From Allofrancisella frigidaquae (lineage in GTDB: Bacteria; Pseudomonadota; Gammaproteobacteria; Francisellales; Francisellaceae): 64,000 nt of DNA. The stretch covers positions 1,426,001-1,490,000 of the forward strand of contig NZ_CP038017.1 of assembly GCF_012222825.1 (NCBI RefSeq). Reading direction: 5' to 3'. Both the position numbers and the translations under genes were made by a program. Under the pieces are notes generated by a model. It searched no databases and had not been told where the DNA came from. It was given only the letters and a program-made list of their open reading frames with translations. Shown here piece after piece: positions 16,600 through 27,136 of this stretch (position 1 is its first letter; each line of letters begins with the position of its first letter).

Positions 16600-18975
16600 A
16601 TGACAGATAGTAAGCTTAAAAAAACAAATCATGCGACTGGACGGCTTAAAATAACTCTAATAGTCATTCTAACTGCCACTGTGATATATTTATTTATAGC
16701 ACTTTTTAGTTACAATATAAATGACCCGGGTTGGAGTAGTGTCTCTTCCGAGCCTTATATTAAAAACTACGCTGGTCCAGTAGGTGCTTACGTTGCTAGT
16801 GTTATCTTATCAATATTTGGTATTATTGGTTTCATAATACCATTTTTACTTATTGATTGCATTAGGGTCCTTCTGTTAAAAAAGCCAAGTCAAATCCCTA
16901 ATTACCTCATGGTAGTGATAAAAGCATTAGGGATAATTGCATTTATATTCGCTTGTGATGGACTTGCTGAATTATATCTAGGATTCGCTAACTACTGGAT
17001 GCCTCAACGCTCCGGTGGAATCATCGGCTACGAAGTTGTTAAGTTTACAACTAAGTACCTAGGTACGGTTGGTGGATCAGTTGCTCTAATAGTTACACTC
17101 TTTGTGGGACTAACACTTTATTGTGGAACCACATGGATTTATCTGACTAAAACTATAATCCTCTCTTTAACAAAAGGTATTAGTTATATTACTAAACCTA
17201 GATCTAATAATTATAAAATATCAGATCCAAATGATTTTAACGAATTTGATACACAACAAACAAAATCTCTAGCTAAAGGTCAAAACCAAATATCTTCTTT
17301 AGAAATAAAAAACACTACAAACCCCAAAGAAGATGCCTTTAGAGAAATCCTAAGCAATAAAAAAGCTTCGGGTGAACTTACGTTTATAGATAAAAAAAAT
17401 GAAATAGAAATTAATACTACAGAACAACTTGTAAAAAAAACGTCTTTCTCAACAACGGTACAAAGCTCAGCGAAAGCGAATACTGCTCTTAAAAAAAATG
17501 ATCTACCATCTCTTGATTTACTTATAGAACCTGAGAAGAAAAAAACCGTAGTCTCGCAAGAGGAGCTTAAGCAAACATCTTCTTTACTTGAGCAAACCCT
17601 CAATGATTTTAATATTAGTGCAAAAGTTGTCGCAGCATACCCAGGACCTGTAATTACTAGATATGAAATTGATTTAGCTAGAGGTACTAAAGTTAGTAAA
17701 CTTACAAATATTTCTCAAGATTTAGCTAGAGCCTTATCAACCACCGCTGTGCGTGTTGTAGAGGTGATCCCAGGTAAGCCATATGTTGGTTTAGAGCTAC
17801 CAAACTCATATCGCCAAATGGTACGTATAAAAGAAGTATTATCAGCTCCTGAGTTTATCAAATCAAAAGCTCCTACCTTAATGGGGATAGGTGTAGATAT
17901 TTCTGGTAAGCCTACATTTGCTGAGCTTGCAAAAATGCCTCATTTACTAGTTGCTGGTACTACAGGATCTGGTAAATCTGTAGGGGTTAATGCCATGATC
18001 ATTAGTATGCTTTATAAATGCTCTCCTGAGGAATTAAAATTTATAATGATTGATCCTAAAATGTTAGAGCTTTCTATCTATGATGGCATACCTCACTTAT
18101 TAACTCCTGTAGTTACAGATATGACAGAAGCTGCTAACTCACTACGCTGGTGTGTCAAGGAAATGGAGCGCCGTTATGCTCTTATGTCAGCTGCTGGAGT
18201 GCGTAATATAGCTCTTTTAAATGACAAAATAGAACAAGCTGAAAAAGCAGGACGTCCATTAAAAGATACTATGTTCATAAAGATGAATCCAGAAAGAGCA
18301 CACGAAGCGCCCACTTTAACAAAAATGCCATATATAGTGGTAGTCGCAGATGAGTTTGCTGATATGATTATGGTTGTTGGTAAAAAAGTCGAAGAGCTAA
18401 TAGCAAGACTTGCACAAAAAGCTCGTGCTGCTGGGATACACATAATTTTAGCGACTCAAAGACCTTCTGTAGATGTAGTAACTGGTCTTATAAAAGCAAA
18501 CATTCCTACTAGAATGTCATTTCAGGTTTCTTCAAGAATTGACTCTAGAACTATTTTAGATCAACAAGGAGCTGAACAACTATTAGGTCAAGGTGATATG
18601 CTATATCTAAAACCAGGGTTTGGTGCCCCTATGCGTATTCATGGTGCTTTTGTGGATGATAATGAAGTCCATAAAGTTGTTGATGCTTGGAAAGAGTATG
18701 GTGCCCCAGAATATATTGAAAGTATACTAGAATCCACCGAAGACAGTAATGATGGAGCTTCAAACTCTAGTGGAGAAAGTGAAGATCCTCTATATAATGA
18801 AGCTGTTGGAATAGTTATTAAAACTCAAAAAGCCTCTATATCTGCAATACAACGTAAGCTCAAAATTGGCTATAACCGCTCAGCAAGACTTATGGAAGAG
18901 ATGGAAGAAAACGGTATAGTATCAGAAATGAATTCAAATGGTATGCGTGAAGTACTTATAAAGAGAGAAAATTAA
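16600..18975 (+). CDS. ftsK: DNA translocase FtsK
   Basis: A 791-residue cell-division DNA pump, shorter than E. coli FtsK (1329) because the linker is short, as in Francisella. It has four or five N-terminal membrane segments (about 20-190), a polar linker (about 200-310), then the motor: Walker A GTTGSGKS near residue 452 and Walker [13 protein letters not shown] near 580. The C-terminal gamma winged helix (about 728-791, [25 protein letters not shown] region) reads KOPS sequences and activates XerCD at dif. Its stop overlaps the lolA start by one base. Confidence 0.97.
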   Translation: MTDSKLKKTNHATGRLKITLIVILTATVIYLFIALFSYNINDPGWSSVSSEPYIKNYAGPVGAYVASVILSIFGIIGFIIPFLLIDCIRVLLLKKPSQIPNYLMVVIKALGIIAFIFACDGLAELYLGFANYWMPQRSGGIIGYEVVKFTTKYLGTVGGSVALIVTLFVGLTLYCGTTWIYLTKTIILSLTKGISYITKPRSNNYKISDPNDFNEFDTQQTKSLAKGQNQISSLEIKNTTNPKEDAFREILSNKKASGELTFIDKKNEIEINTTEQLVKKTSFSTTVQSSAKANTALKKNDLPSLDLLIEPEKKKTVVSQEELKQTSSLLEQTLNDFNISAKVVAAYPGPVITRYEIDLARGTKVSKLTNISQDLARALSTTAVRVVEVIPGKPYVGLELPNSYRQMVRIKEVLSAPEFIKSKAPTLMGIGVDISGKPTFAELAKMPHLLVAGTTGSGKSVGVNAMIISMLYKCSPEELKFIMIDPKMLELSIYDGIPHLLTPVVTDMTEAANSLRWCVKEMERRYALMSAAGVRNIALLNDKIEQAEKAGRPLKDTMFIKMNPERAHEAPTLTKMPYIVVVADEFADMIMVVGKKVEELIARLAQKARAAGIHIILATQRPSVDVVTGLIKANIPTRMSFQVSSRIDSRTILDQQGAEQLLGQGDMLYLKPGFGAPMRIHGAFVDDNEVHKVVDAWKEYGAPEYIESILESTEDSNDGASNSSGESEDPLYNEAVGIVIKTQKASISAIQRKLKIGYNRSARLMEEMEENGIVSEMNSNGMREVLIKREN

Positions 18976-19589
18976 TGAGAAAAGCAATTTTATACATATT
19001 GTTAATACTAATCACTAGCACTTGCTTTGCTAAATCTGATTCTATTAGCTTGATTGATAAGCTAAACAATATAGACTCGATGACAGCAGATTTTACACAA
19101 AAGCTAATTGATGGACAAAGCAGTAATAATATTAGCTCAAAAGGCTTTATACTCTTAAAAAAACCTCACTTTTTTAAATGGGTAACACAGTCACCTAATA
19201 AACAAGAAATTGTATCAAATGGTAAAAAACTTTGGATTTATGATAGCGACCTTGAGCAACTAATTGTTAAAAAGGTATCTGATAATATTGCTCAATTTCC
19301 TTATTTGATATTACTAGCAGACAATACTGAGAATATTGGTGAAATGTTTAATATATATAAAAAAAATAATAATACTTATATCTTAAAGCCAAAAAACAAT
19401 GAGATGATAACTAGCTTAACTATAAAATTCACCGATGAAAATCAGCTAGATTACTTAGATATTTCAACATCTTTGCAGCAATATACTCAAATAAATTTTA
19501 GTAACACTAAAACCGATATATCTAATATAAAAAATGATGACTTCAACTTCGTACCTCCCAAAGGTACCGATATAATTGATGAAACTTAA
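18975..19589 (+). CDS. lolA: Outer-membrane lipoprotein carrier protein LolA
   Basis: A 204-residue periplasmic chaperone that ferries lipoproteins from the LolCDE complex to LolB or the outer membrane. A signal peptide ([19 protein letters not shown]) is followed by the LolA fold; [28 protein letters not shown] and [16 protein letters not shown] are conserved family segments. It is translationally coupled to ftsK through a TAATG overlap, the common ftsK-lolA order of gammaproteobacteria. Confidence 0.94.
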   Translation: MRKAILYILLILITSTCFAKSDSISLIDKLNNIDSMTADFTQKLIDGQSSNNISSKGFILLKKPHFFKWVTQSPNKQEIVSNGKKLWIYDSDLEQLIVKKVSDNIAQFPYLILLADNTENIGEMFNIYKKNNNTYILKPKNNEMITSLTIKFTDENQLDYLDISTSLQQYTQINFSNTKTDISNIKNDDFNFVPPKGTDIIDET

Positions 19590-19763
19590 TAAGTTTTACA
19601 ACTTCCCAAATACTTATATTCAACCTAATTACCTCAACCAGCTTTTTCTCTTTAAACACCCAAGCAAATTGCTATAAAACAACTTGGAAATTAGCAAATA
19701 ATATCTTATGGTTTAGTTTAGTTACCAAGTTAAAACCCCAACAAAGGTTAAGGTGGTGGTGGG

Positions 19764-22700
19764 ATGGAAGAGTTTGAATATATACAAAAAGCTATTGAGA
19801 TTCTTTATATACAAGATGATCTACTAGCTGTTATTTCCCTTACAAAGTTCCGTGGTGAAGAAGACATATATAACAAAACTAAAGAAAATCTAAAAAAATT
19901 CACCGAAGCACTAAAAGAAAAAGACGACATAATAATAGGACAAGGCTCATCTACTGTCACTCTAGCACAAATTATCCGTGCTCTTGAGAATCCTAATAAA
20001 AAAAATCGAGCACTTGCAATAATACAAGCGCATCATGAAATAATCGTTGAGGAAATTTATCGTAAATATTGTTTAGCAAAACAAAAAAATAGTTCTCTTA
20101 CTTCAATGGAAAGCTCCATTAAAAATATAAACATCTTCCACTTAGCACGTAATTTAATACTCTCATTCTACGGAAGCGATGTACTTGCCAATTTAGCCAC
20201 ATCACTACATGAAATAGCTAAAGATGAAGAATCGGGTTATATCTTTGCATTTGAATGCCTTAATACTTCAGAGAATGCTCCTTTTCATATATTCGATTTG
20301 CTTATGCCTACAGAGGTTACTACCACAGTGGCAGGAAACCAAGGTACTTTTTTAGAAAAAATTGAACGAGATTACTCAAATTTCAGCAAGAAAATCCCCA
20401 AAGGCCTGCCCCAAATAACACTTGAATCAAATTTTCACTACCAAACGCTTTATTACATTCTTTGCTACTTTAAAGATAATCTCAGCTATAAATTTGTCTA
20501 CGATAAAATTAAAGAGTCAAATAAAGCTCCTGAAATTTATTACATAATTGATAAAGACATTTATAAAAAACTACCCAAAAAACTTGAAAATGACAATATT
20601 TCCTCGAAGCTCAACTCAGTACTAGCGAACGCTGAAAGCATACAAAATAAAACAAATAGTTACTTTAAAGAAATAGAAAAAATCAAGAATAAAGCTTTGC
20701 GACTAAAGGAACAAAAAAAGAATAAAGTTAACGTATCTCTTAAACAATCTATTATATTAATGACACTAAGCTTAACTATAGCTATGCTACAAGAATTAAG
20801 TGAACGCTTATCAAAGTTAGCTCCCACAGTAGCAAAGACTCCAAAGATACCTAAAAGACATGAGGTAAATGCTGATAAATTACCACGGTTTATTAAATGG
20901 AAAGAAGCCCTTGATAAATTCATAGAGTCGCTTGATAACAAAACTGATAATTTCCTGTATCTTATTTATTATAAATTAATGTCTGCTATTTTAAGTGAAT
21001 ATGATGAAACTTCTAAAATATATAATGACATATTTACTAACACACCATTTGACGACACAACTATTCGCACAATAGTTACAGAGAAATCAAAGTTAATAGC
21101 AAATATACAAAAAAACCCTCTTATGCTTATGGATAGTATCTGTAGTGACCAAAATCTTGACATCGAGACCCAAGATGTTATAGCAAATTTTTTTAAAGAC
21201 GCTAATAGCTCAATTGTTCCCATTACTCAAAACTGTATAGAAGAGTTTTGTTGCATTCTACCTAATACACACATGAGACAACAGTACCAAGAAATTGCTA
21301 AAAGAACAAACAAACATCCTCTTTACCCTTTAATTACTATATATTGTGAATGGTACAAATTAAGAGCTTTTATAAATTTTTTCGAAAATTTTGGCAATAA
21401 TCTATCTAGTTATTACATCGGGATAGAAAGTGTTAAGGGTGATGATTTTGAGATTTTATACAGAGATTTCATCTACCTAAATTACCTTTTCAGCTCTATT
21501 TATGATGAGCTAGATCCATCAACCCAGAGTATGGTTTTAAAATTTCTCTCCATCTTCTCTATAAAACCTGAAAATCCAAACCACCATATAGGATTCAAAA
21601 GGCTCGCTGTCATAGAGAGTTTAATTTTTACATCTAAAAAATTTGACGCTTTAGAACTGGAGAAATATTTTACTACTAAAAAAAATGTCAAAATTAGTTC
21701 TAAATGTATACTTTTTATCCGCTCTCTAAGTGAAAGAAAAGATGGGGTCTCCCTTATTGAAATCAATCAAGATAACCATGTTTTAGCTTATAAAAAAGAT
21801 AATAAAACTCTATTTAAACTAACATTATCTCATAACGAATATAACGAAATAAAAGAAGAGCTTCAACAATTACAGGAGTTAGGAGATCAAACAGCAGTTA
21901 TAGCACTTGCAGCAATTATATTCATGAAAAAATATTTTGATAGTTTTTTAATAGATACTGATTTACCGAAAGTAAAGTTTAAAGGCTTTTATACTAATGA
22001 AATATTTGCAGCCTTTCGTCAAGTTAAATTAAAAAGTGACCCAGTTAGCTCTTTTATAGACTTAAAAGAAAACTGTATAGCTTTAGAAAACTTAATGTTT
22101 GATTTATCTAAATATACAAGAAAATCAGCGAAGAAAAAATCACCTAAGGCTGTAGAAAACAAAAAAATCCGAGCTACTAACTACATCTTAGAAAAATGTG
22201 ACTTCTATAAAAGGTATTTTCTTGAATCAGGTTCAAAATTGGATAGGTTAGAATTAAATGTATTAGAAGATTTTATAATGAACATTAGAAAACTTTTAGA
22301 AGATAAAGATATCACTAAAGCTACTGTAGGAGAATCTAAGTGTAAAGCTAATTTAAAAAAAGCTGTTACTGTTTTTAGTGAACTGTATTATAAGCTAACC
22401 CATATCGACCAATGCTATTTCTCTCAATACACTGTTACAAGCTTAAAACCATTTAAACCCAACGATATGTTCACGGACAATATGGCTTATTATCTATCAA
22501 AAACATTTGTCCGCAATGAAGAATCTTCTTTGACTCGGCATCAAAACTTAAACCCTTATAATATACCAGAACGCTTTAACAAAGAAGAGTCTAAAACCGC
22601 TTTGGAAGTAGCAAATATAGAGACTTCTTTACACAAATTTAACTACGAAAATGACCAAAAAATGTTAGGTGCATTTTACGATAAAGAAATTGAACAAGAG

Positions 22701-24671
22701 GTTATTCCTCATAATATAGATAATAGGTTTTACGTGTTTCTTAGAATTTTAGCTGAAATGAGTGAGTACTATATGGATGCTATTATAAATATTTTTGGGG
22801 AAAGTTTTGATAAGAAAGACCATGATAGATATGAAAAATTCTTAGATAAACTTATTATAGACTTTCAACTAGCTATCAATACAGATTTCAAAACCACAAA
22901 ACTAGATAAGATTATCAAAGAATTTAAAATAAGCATGCTAGAACTTGATATTTATGTAAATTTTACATTAAAAACTCAAAAATCTAAAGGTTTTGAGCAT
23001 AATAATAGCTTAGACCTTTCTAAACTCGAGACATTTATTTCAAGTAGCCGGTCTCGATTAAAAATTGGGTCTTTTGATAAAATCAAATTCTATAGTAGCT
23101 CATATAAGGAATTTAGCTTAATCGACAAGTTTACTAGAACTACTGATGAGCTTAATAAAATATATTCTTTTATGAAAGAAAATAAGAATTTTATAATTAT
23201 ATCATACTCAGATCTTTTAACCATATATGAGTTAAGAAATGAAGAAGCTTTAACAAACTACCTAAATAATCCTGACACTGAAGAAAAACATATATTAAAT
23301 CGTATACTTTTTGATCCGTCTACAACATCTTATGACCTCAGTAGTTTTAAAAGTTCTATTGACAGGTATCATGAGTATCTCTCAAATAATATTATACTTC
23401 CTGATTACGATGTTGACTCTATTGTACTACCCTGTGGTTTACTTAACTATGAATATGAGCAAATCATCACTATAATCTGCCAGGACATACTTGAAAATAG
23501 GAAAAATTATAAAGGAGTTCTTAACTTTAAATGGTGGCACCTAACTCTCATAGGAGAGGTAATTGATTATCTTTATACCACAAGTCATTTAGCGAAGGGA
23601 ATTAAAGAAATCCAAAAAATATTAAATGATGAAAATGAACCAGACCTACAAAGAAAAATCGATAAAATTATAGAAGTTGCAGACACCCGCCTTAAAAAAA
23701 ATAATAAACGGCGAGATGATGTACGTAACGTTTACGAATTTTTAACTCGAGACTTATCAAATTATATTTCAAAACAAAAACAAATTTCCAAGAGCAAACC
23801 AACTATTAAATTTGACTTTTTAAATAAAAGGAGCCGTAGTTTCCACTACAAGTATGACTCTAGCAATTTAGGACACAGCCCTCCTAGGAGTAATCAAAGA
23901 GGTCCTGTGATAGAAGAAATTAATATAAATCATCCTCAAGTTAAGGAGATTAGTAAAAATTTAGCTCCATTATATCTACTAGACGATGAAATGCGAAGCA
24001 GTGTTGCACTAGAAATAGTAAGCGACGTCAATAGTCATGATATAGAACGTGCTTCCTTAGTTTCTAGTGGTTTTATTGATGTCTGTATAGGTAAAAGGCA
24101 TTTATCAGGACAGATTAACTTAAATCCCGCAGAAAAATTTTATATTAAACCCTGCCGTTGTGTAACAAAAAATGAGCTTGAAGGTCCTATAGTGCCCGAT
24201 ATCTTAAAACTTACCAGAAGTTTAGGAGCATTCGGCAATAACTTAATCCTATTACCAATAAGTTTTAACAACTGGCATTTTATACTTTTAATCATTGATA
24301 TCAAACATCGTACGCTTTATTTTTTCGACTCCTATGGCGATCAGCGGGTCAATTGGGCAAAAGATGTTATCAAAAAAATCCCTGAATTAAGAAATTATAA
24401 TCTAATCGCTCTTATAGACAACTTTCAACAAAATAATGACTGTGGCTTTTTAGTACTTCACTTCATCGACTATATCTACATGCATAACGATCTTAATATG
24501 AATATGCTTCAAGTATATAATGCTATGAGAAGAAACTACGACAGTAATTTTTTAAGGCAGTACTTTTGTAGTTTTGCTGGCGAACCTTTTGCAAATAGTA
24601 GTGACTTTCTTAATTTTTTTGAGAGTAATCAAATGTATGAATCTAATAAAAAATATGCTGAACTTTATTAG
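19764..24671 (+). CDS. 1635-residue protein with C-terminal Ulp1-like (clan CE) cysteine protease domain; candidate effector
   Basis: The last 240 residues carry an Ulp1/C48-type active site: His1505 in NNWHFILLI, Asp1522 in FFDSYGD, and Cys1560 in QQNNDCGFLVLHFIDY, with Gln1555/1556 available for the oxyanion hole. Spacing and the DCG motif fit the family that cleaves SUMO, NEDD8 or ubiquitin; clan CE also includes YopJ-type acetyltransferases. The first 1380 residues match nothing I know; they are Lys/Asn/Ile-rich, largely helical, with no signal peptide and one hydrophobic stretch near 330. The ATG follows GGTGGTGG. It stands alone between lolA and a minus-strand gene. Bacterial members of this family are nearly always injected into eukaryotic hosts, so I infer an effector acting on ubiquitin-like modifiers. 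Confidence 0.85.
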   Translation: MEEFEYIQKAIEILYIQDDLLAVISLTKFRGEEDIYNKTKENLKKFTEALKEKDDIIIGQGSSTVTLAQIIRALENPNKKNRALAIIQAHHEIIVEEIYRKYCLAKQKNSSLTSMESSIKNINIFHLARNLILSFYGSDVLANLATSLHEIAKDEESGYIFAFECLNTSENAPFHIFDLLMPTEVTTTVAGNQGTFLEKIERDYSNFSKKIPKGLPQITLESNFHYQTLYYILCYFKDNLSYKFVYDKIKESNKAPEIYYIIDKDIYKKLPKKLENDNISSKLNSVLANAESIQNKTNSYFKEIEKIKNKALRLKEQKKNKVNVSLKQSIILMTLSLTIAMLQELSERLSKLAPTVAKTPKIPKRHEVNADKLPRFIKWKEALDKFIESLDNKTDNFLYLIYYKLMSAILSEYDETSKIYNDIFTNTPFDDTTIRTIVTEKSKLIANIQKNPLMLMDSICSDQNLDIETQDVIANFFKDANSSIVPITQNCIEEFCCILPNTHMRQQYQEIAKRTNKHPLYPLITIYCEWYKLRAFINFFENFGNNLSSYYIGIESVKGDDFEILYRDFIYLNYLFSSIYDELDPSTQSMVLKFLSIFSIKPENPNHHIGFKRLAVIESLIFTSKKFDALELEKYFTTKKNVKISSKCILFIRSLSERKDGVSLIEINQDNHVLAYKKDNKTLFKLTLSHNEYNEIKEELQQLQELGDQTAVIALAAIIFMKKYFDSFLIDTDLPKVKFKGFYTNEIFAAFRQVKLKSDPVSSFIDLKENCIALENLMFDLSKYTRKSAKKKSPKAVENKKIRATNYILEKCDFYKRYFLESGSKLDRLELNVLEDFIMNIRKLLEDKDITKATVGESKCKANLKKAVTVFSELYYKLTHIDQCYFSQYTVTSLKPFKPNDMFTDNMAYYLSKTFVRNEESSLTRHQNLNPYNIPERFNKEESKTALEVANIETSLHKFNYENDQKMLGAFYDKEIEQEVIPHNIDNRFYVFLRILAEMSEYYMDAIINIFGESFDKKDHDRYEKFLDKLIIDFQLAINTDFKTTKLDKIIKEFKISMLELDIYVNFTLKTQKSKGFEHNNSLDLSKLETFISSSRSRLKIGSFDKIKFYSSSYKEFSLIDKFTRTTDELNKIYSFMKENKNFIIISYSDLLTIYELRNEEALTNYLNNPDTEEKHILNRILFDPSTTSYDLSSFKSSIDRYHEYLSNNIILPDYDVDSIVLPCGLLNYEYEQIITIICQDILENRKNYKGVLNFKWWHLTLIGEVIDYLYTTSHLAKGIKEIQKILNDENEPDLQRKIDKIIEVADTRLKKNNKRRDDVRNVYEFLTRDLSNYISKQKQISKSKPTIKFDFLNKRSRSFHYKYDSSNLGHSPPRSNQRGPVIEEININHPQVKEISKNLAPLYLLDDEMRSSVALEIVSDVNSHDIERASLVSSGFIDVCIGKRHLSGQINLNPAEKFYIKPCRCVTKNELEGPIVPDILKLTRSLGAFGNNLILLPISFNNWHFILLIIDIKHRTLYFFDSYGDQRVNWAKDVIKKIPELRNYNLIALIDNFQQNNDCGFLVLHFIDYIYMHNDLNMNMLQVYNAMRRNYDSNFLRQYFCSFAGEPFANSSDFLNFFESNQMYESNKKYAELY

Positions 24672-24788
24672 TTAGTGTTTAAGCTGATAATTAATTTTAA
24701 AAGTATATTTTTTTCTGTTACCAATAAACTCCTTCGTGATAAATGCACCAATTTATATTGGAATTGGTATAACTTGATACATTTAAAT

Positions 24789-24989
24789 TTAACCATCTAA
24801 AAAGCTTAGTTTCTTTTTAGACTCTCTTTTAAAAATATTTCTATGTTTTAAGATTTCTTTTTTTTGAGATTCTGACTTCTGAGGATTTTTTTTATCAAAC
24901 TCCTGCAAAAAGTTATCAATCTCACTAACATAAGCTCTATTTTTCTTATTATCAAACAAATGCGCTAATCGCAATATAAGTTTCATCAT
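24789..24989 (-). CDS. Small conserved protein, probably of the CBU_0585 family
   Basis: A 66-residue charged protein with the core YVSEIDNFLQEFDKKNPQKSESQKKEILKHRNIF, which I recall from a small family of unknown function named after Coxiella CBU_0585. AGAGAGG lies 7 bases before the ATG at 24989, supporting translation. It is divergent from trkH. No function is known; the family match is from memory. Confidence 0.65.
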   Translation of the reverse strand: MMKLILRLAHLFDNKKNRAYVSEIDNFLQEFDKKNPQKSESQKKEILKHRNIFKRESKKKLSFLDG

Positions 24990-25099
24990 ATTATAGAACC
25001 TCTCTTTATACTATTACATTTTTCTTGTGGCTTGCTGATAATTATACTAAACTAGACACCAAAGTCACTTATAAACATAAGCTTTTAAGTATTAAGCGC

Positions 25100-26554
25100 A
25101 TGCGTTTAAGTCAAAAACCTAGAATTATTGGAATATTCTTAATGTTTCTAAGCGTTACCATGCTTAGCCCCATTATAGTAGATTATATATATTCTGAGCA
25201 TAACTCATTTCCTTTTTTGATAAGTTTTACAATCACTTTTTCAGCTGGGTTTATACTGTGGCTTATAGGTAGAAATTCTAGCAAAAAACTTTCTAACCGA
25301 GATGGTTTTATTATCGTTGCGCTAGTATGGATTATTGTTACTATGTTTGGAGCAATTCCATATATGACTTTTCCTGGTTTGGGCTTATCCTTTAGCCACG
25401 CTGTATTTGAGTCAACATCTGGGTTTACTACAACTGGCGGTACGGTCATAAGTGGTTTGGATAATTTACCTCATAGCATTTTATTTTACCGTCAACAAAC
25501 AGAGTTTTTTGGCGGTATGGGTATTATCGTTTTATCTGTAGCTATCCTGCCTTTACTTGGAGTTGGTGGTATGCAGCTTTACAAAGCGGAAATAGCAGGA
25601 CAATGGAAAGACGAAAAACTAACACCAAAAATATCTAGTACAGCTAAGGCACTTTGGATGGTTTATTTACTATTTACATTTTTATGTTTTATCTCTTATA
25701 TAATTGTTGGAATGGATCCTTTTAACGCGATATGCTATACGTTCTCCACAGTATCAACTGGCGGTTTTGCTCCTAGTGATGCCAGTATGACTGACAAATC
25801 TACTGGGGTTCTGATTGTTTGTGGTATATTTTTATTTCTAGGTGCTACAAGTTTTAAAGCCCATTATATAGCTTTATCAAAACTAAGCCTTAAGCATTAT
25901 TTCAAAAATATAGAGTTTAAAGCATACTGTTACTTTCTGTTTTTTTGTTCATTTATTATAGCTATCACCATGATAGCTTATACAGATGATTTAACAAAGA
26001 TCCCTAGAATTATAACTGATAGTATATTCCAAGTAATAACTATAAGTTCTAGTGCAGGATTTGTGTCTGACAGTAACTTCTATTTATGGCCCAGTTTTCT
26101 ACCAGTCATGCTTATGTTTATGGCTATAATTGGCGGCTGCGGTGGTTCAACTGCTGGCGGATTAAAAATGATTCGAGCTATACTCTTTAAAGAAAAAGCT
26201 ATGCTTGAAGCAAAGAGAGTTATTCACCCACAAGGTGTTTTTACAGTTAAGCTTGGTGATATACACATCTCAGAACAAGCTCTAAATAGAGTATCTGGCT
26301 ACATTTCAGTTTATATTATAGTTTTTGCTGTTGCATGGCTAGCTTTATTAGGATGTGGGTTAGATGTTACTACAGCTTTTTCTACAACTGCTACCACTTT
26401 ATCTAATGTAGGTCCTGGATTAGGAGAAATAGGGTCTAACTTCAAAAATTTACCAAGCCAAGCTCTTTGGATATGCAACTTCACTATGATTGCTGGACGT
26501 TTGGAGATCTTTACTATCTTAGTTTTATTTATGCCAGAGTTCTGGAAGAAGTAA
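25100..26554 (+). CDS. trkH: Trk potassium uptake protein TrkH
   Basis: A membrane K+ channel subunit. The ATG at 25100 gives 485 residues, matching E. coli TrkH (483) and starting MRLSQKPRIIGIFLMF; a TTG at 25025 would add 25 polar residues and has no ribosome-binding site. The four pore-loop selectivity segments can be seen: SGFTTTGGTV, STVSTGGFA, SSSAGFVSD and TTLSNVGPGLGEIG. No trkA is adjacent; in other bacteria TrkA gates TrkH from the cytosol and is often encoded elsewhere. A TATACT -10-like sequence lies near 25043. Confidence 0.93.
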   Translation: MRLSQKPRIIGIFLMFLSVTMLSPIIVDYIYSEHNSFPFLISFTITFSAGFILWLIGRNSSKKLSNRDGFIIVALVWIIVTMFGAIPYMTFPGLGLSFSHAVFESTSGFTTTGGTVISGLDNLPHSILFYRQQTEFFGGMGIIVLSVAILPLLGVGGMQLYKAEIAGQWKDEKLTPKISSTAKALWMVYLLFTFLCFISYIIVGMDPFNAICYTFSTVSTGGFAPSDASMTDKSTGVLIVCGIFLFLGATSFKAHYIALSKLSLKHYFKNIEFKAYCYFLFFCSFIIAITMIAYTDDLTKIPRIITDSIFQVITISSSAGFVSDSNFYLWPSFLPVMLMFMAIIGGCGGSTAGGLKMIRAILFKEKAMLEAKRVIHPQGVFTVKLGDIHISEQALNRVSGYISVYIIVFAVAWLALLGCGLDVTTAFSTTATTLSNVGPGLGEIGSNFKNLPSQALWICNFTMIAGRLEIFTILVLFMPEFWKK

Positions 26555-26558
26555 ACCT

Positions 26559-27050
26559 CTAAAATTCAGATGCCTCTGCCCTATAAGACAAATTACCTAC
26601 ACGGTTATACTCTATGTCGTTAACTTTAATGATTATTTTATAATCAATATTTGACTCTTTTCCTTTACATGATGCTCTTAACAAAACATTTTTATCAGAC
26701 AAGTAAGCTTTGAAGGAACCAGACTCAGTCTGCTTATCTTTTATACCATCTTTAGATTTTATATAAATAAATTTACAACCTTTATTATTAGTTATATATA
26801 CTTTGATATTAAACTCTGTTGGATCCGTTTGATCAATATTTTTTATTCCGCTAGGCAAACTAGCCGAATCAAAGCTGTAATCTTTATATGCAGTAACTTT
26901 TGATTTACTAAACCCTTGGTCTAACAACGCTAATCGTTGAGCTTTAACTTGTGATTGAGTTTCTGTAATACAACCAACAGATACAATAACTAAACTTAAA
27001 ACTATTGTTGCATTTCTCTTTAGTTTTAGAAAACGTTTTCTTATTCTCAT
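26559..27050 (-). CDS. Hypothetical lipoprotein
   Basis: The ATG at 27050 is chosen because GAAGG precedes it by 6 bases; it gives 163 residues. The N-terminus has a basic start, a hydrophobic run (NATIVLSLVIV) and the lipobox VSVGC, so the mature protein would be lipid-anchored. The rest has no motif I recognise; two cysteines (GCKFIY, RASCKG) may pair. It converges on trkH with 4 bases between stop codons. Confidence 0.7.
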   Translation of the reverse strand: MRIRKRFLKLKRNATIVLSLVIVSVGCITETQSQVKAQRLALLDQGFSKSKVTAYKDYSFDSASLPSGIKNIDQTDPTEFNIKVYITNNKGCKFIYIKSKDGIKDKQTESGSFKAYLSDKNVLLRASCKGKESNIDYKIIIKVNDIEYNRVGNLSYRAEASEF

Positions 27051-27136
27051 AGAAACCTTCCAAATTTCTATTTCATAAAGCAAATCTTAAACTTTTATTA
27101 CTAGATACGCAAGGATTTATAATATTTTAGGTTTAT

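Noticed and set aside
17280-17603. 107-residue minus-strand frame inside ftsK
   Set aside because: Antisense to the ftsK linker; Ser/Phe-rich shadow without ribosome-binding site.
26559-27083. Longer start for the lipoprotein at 27083
   Set aside because: The extra 11 residues would put charged residues before the signal peptide, and the ribosome-binding site GAAGG lies before the ATG at 27050.
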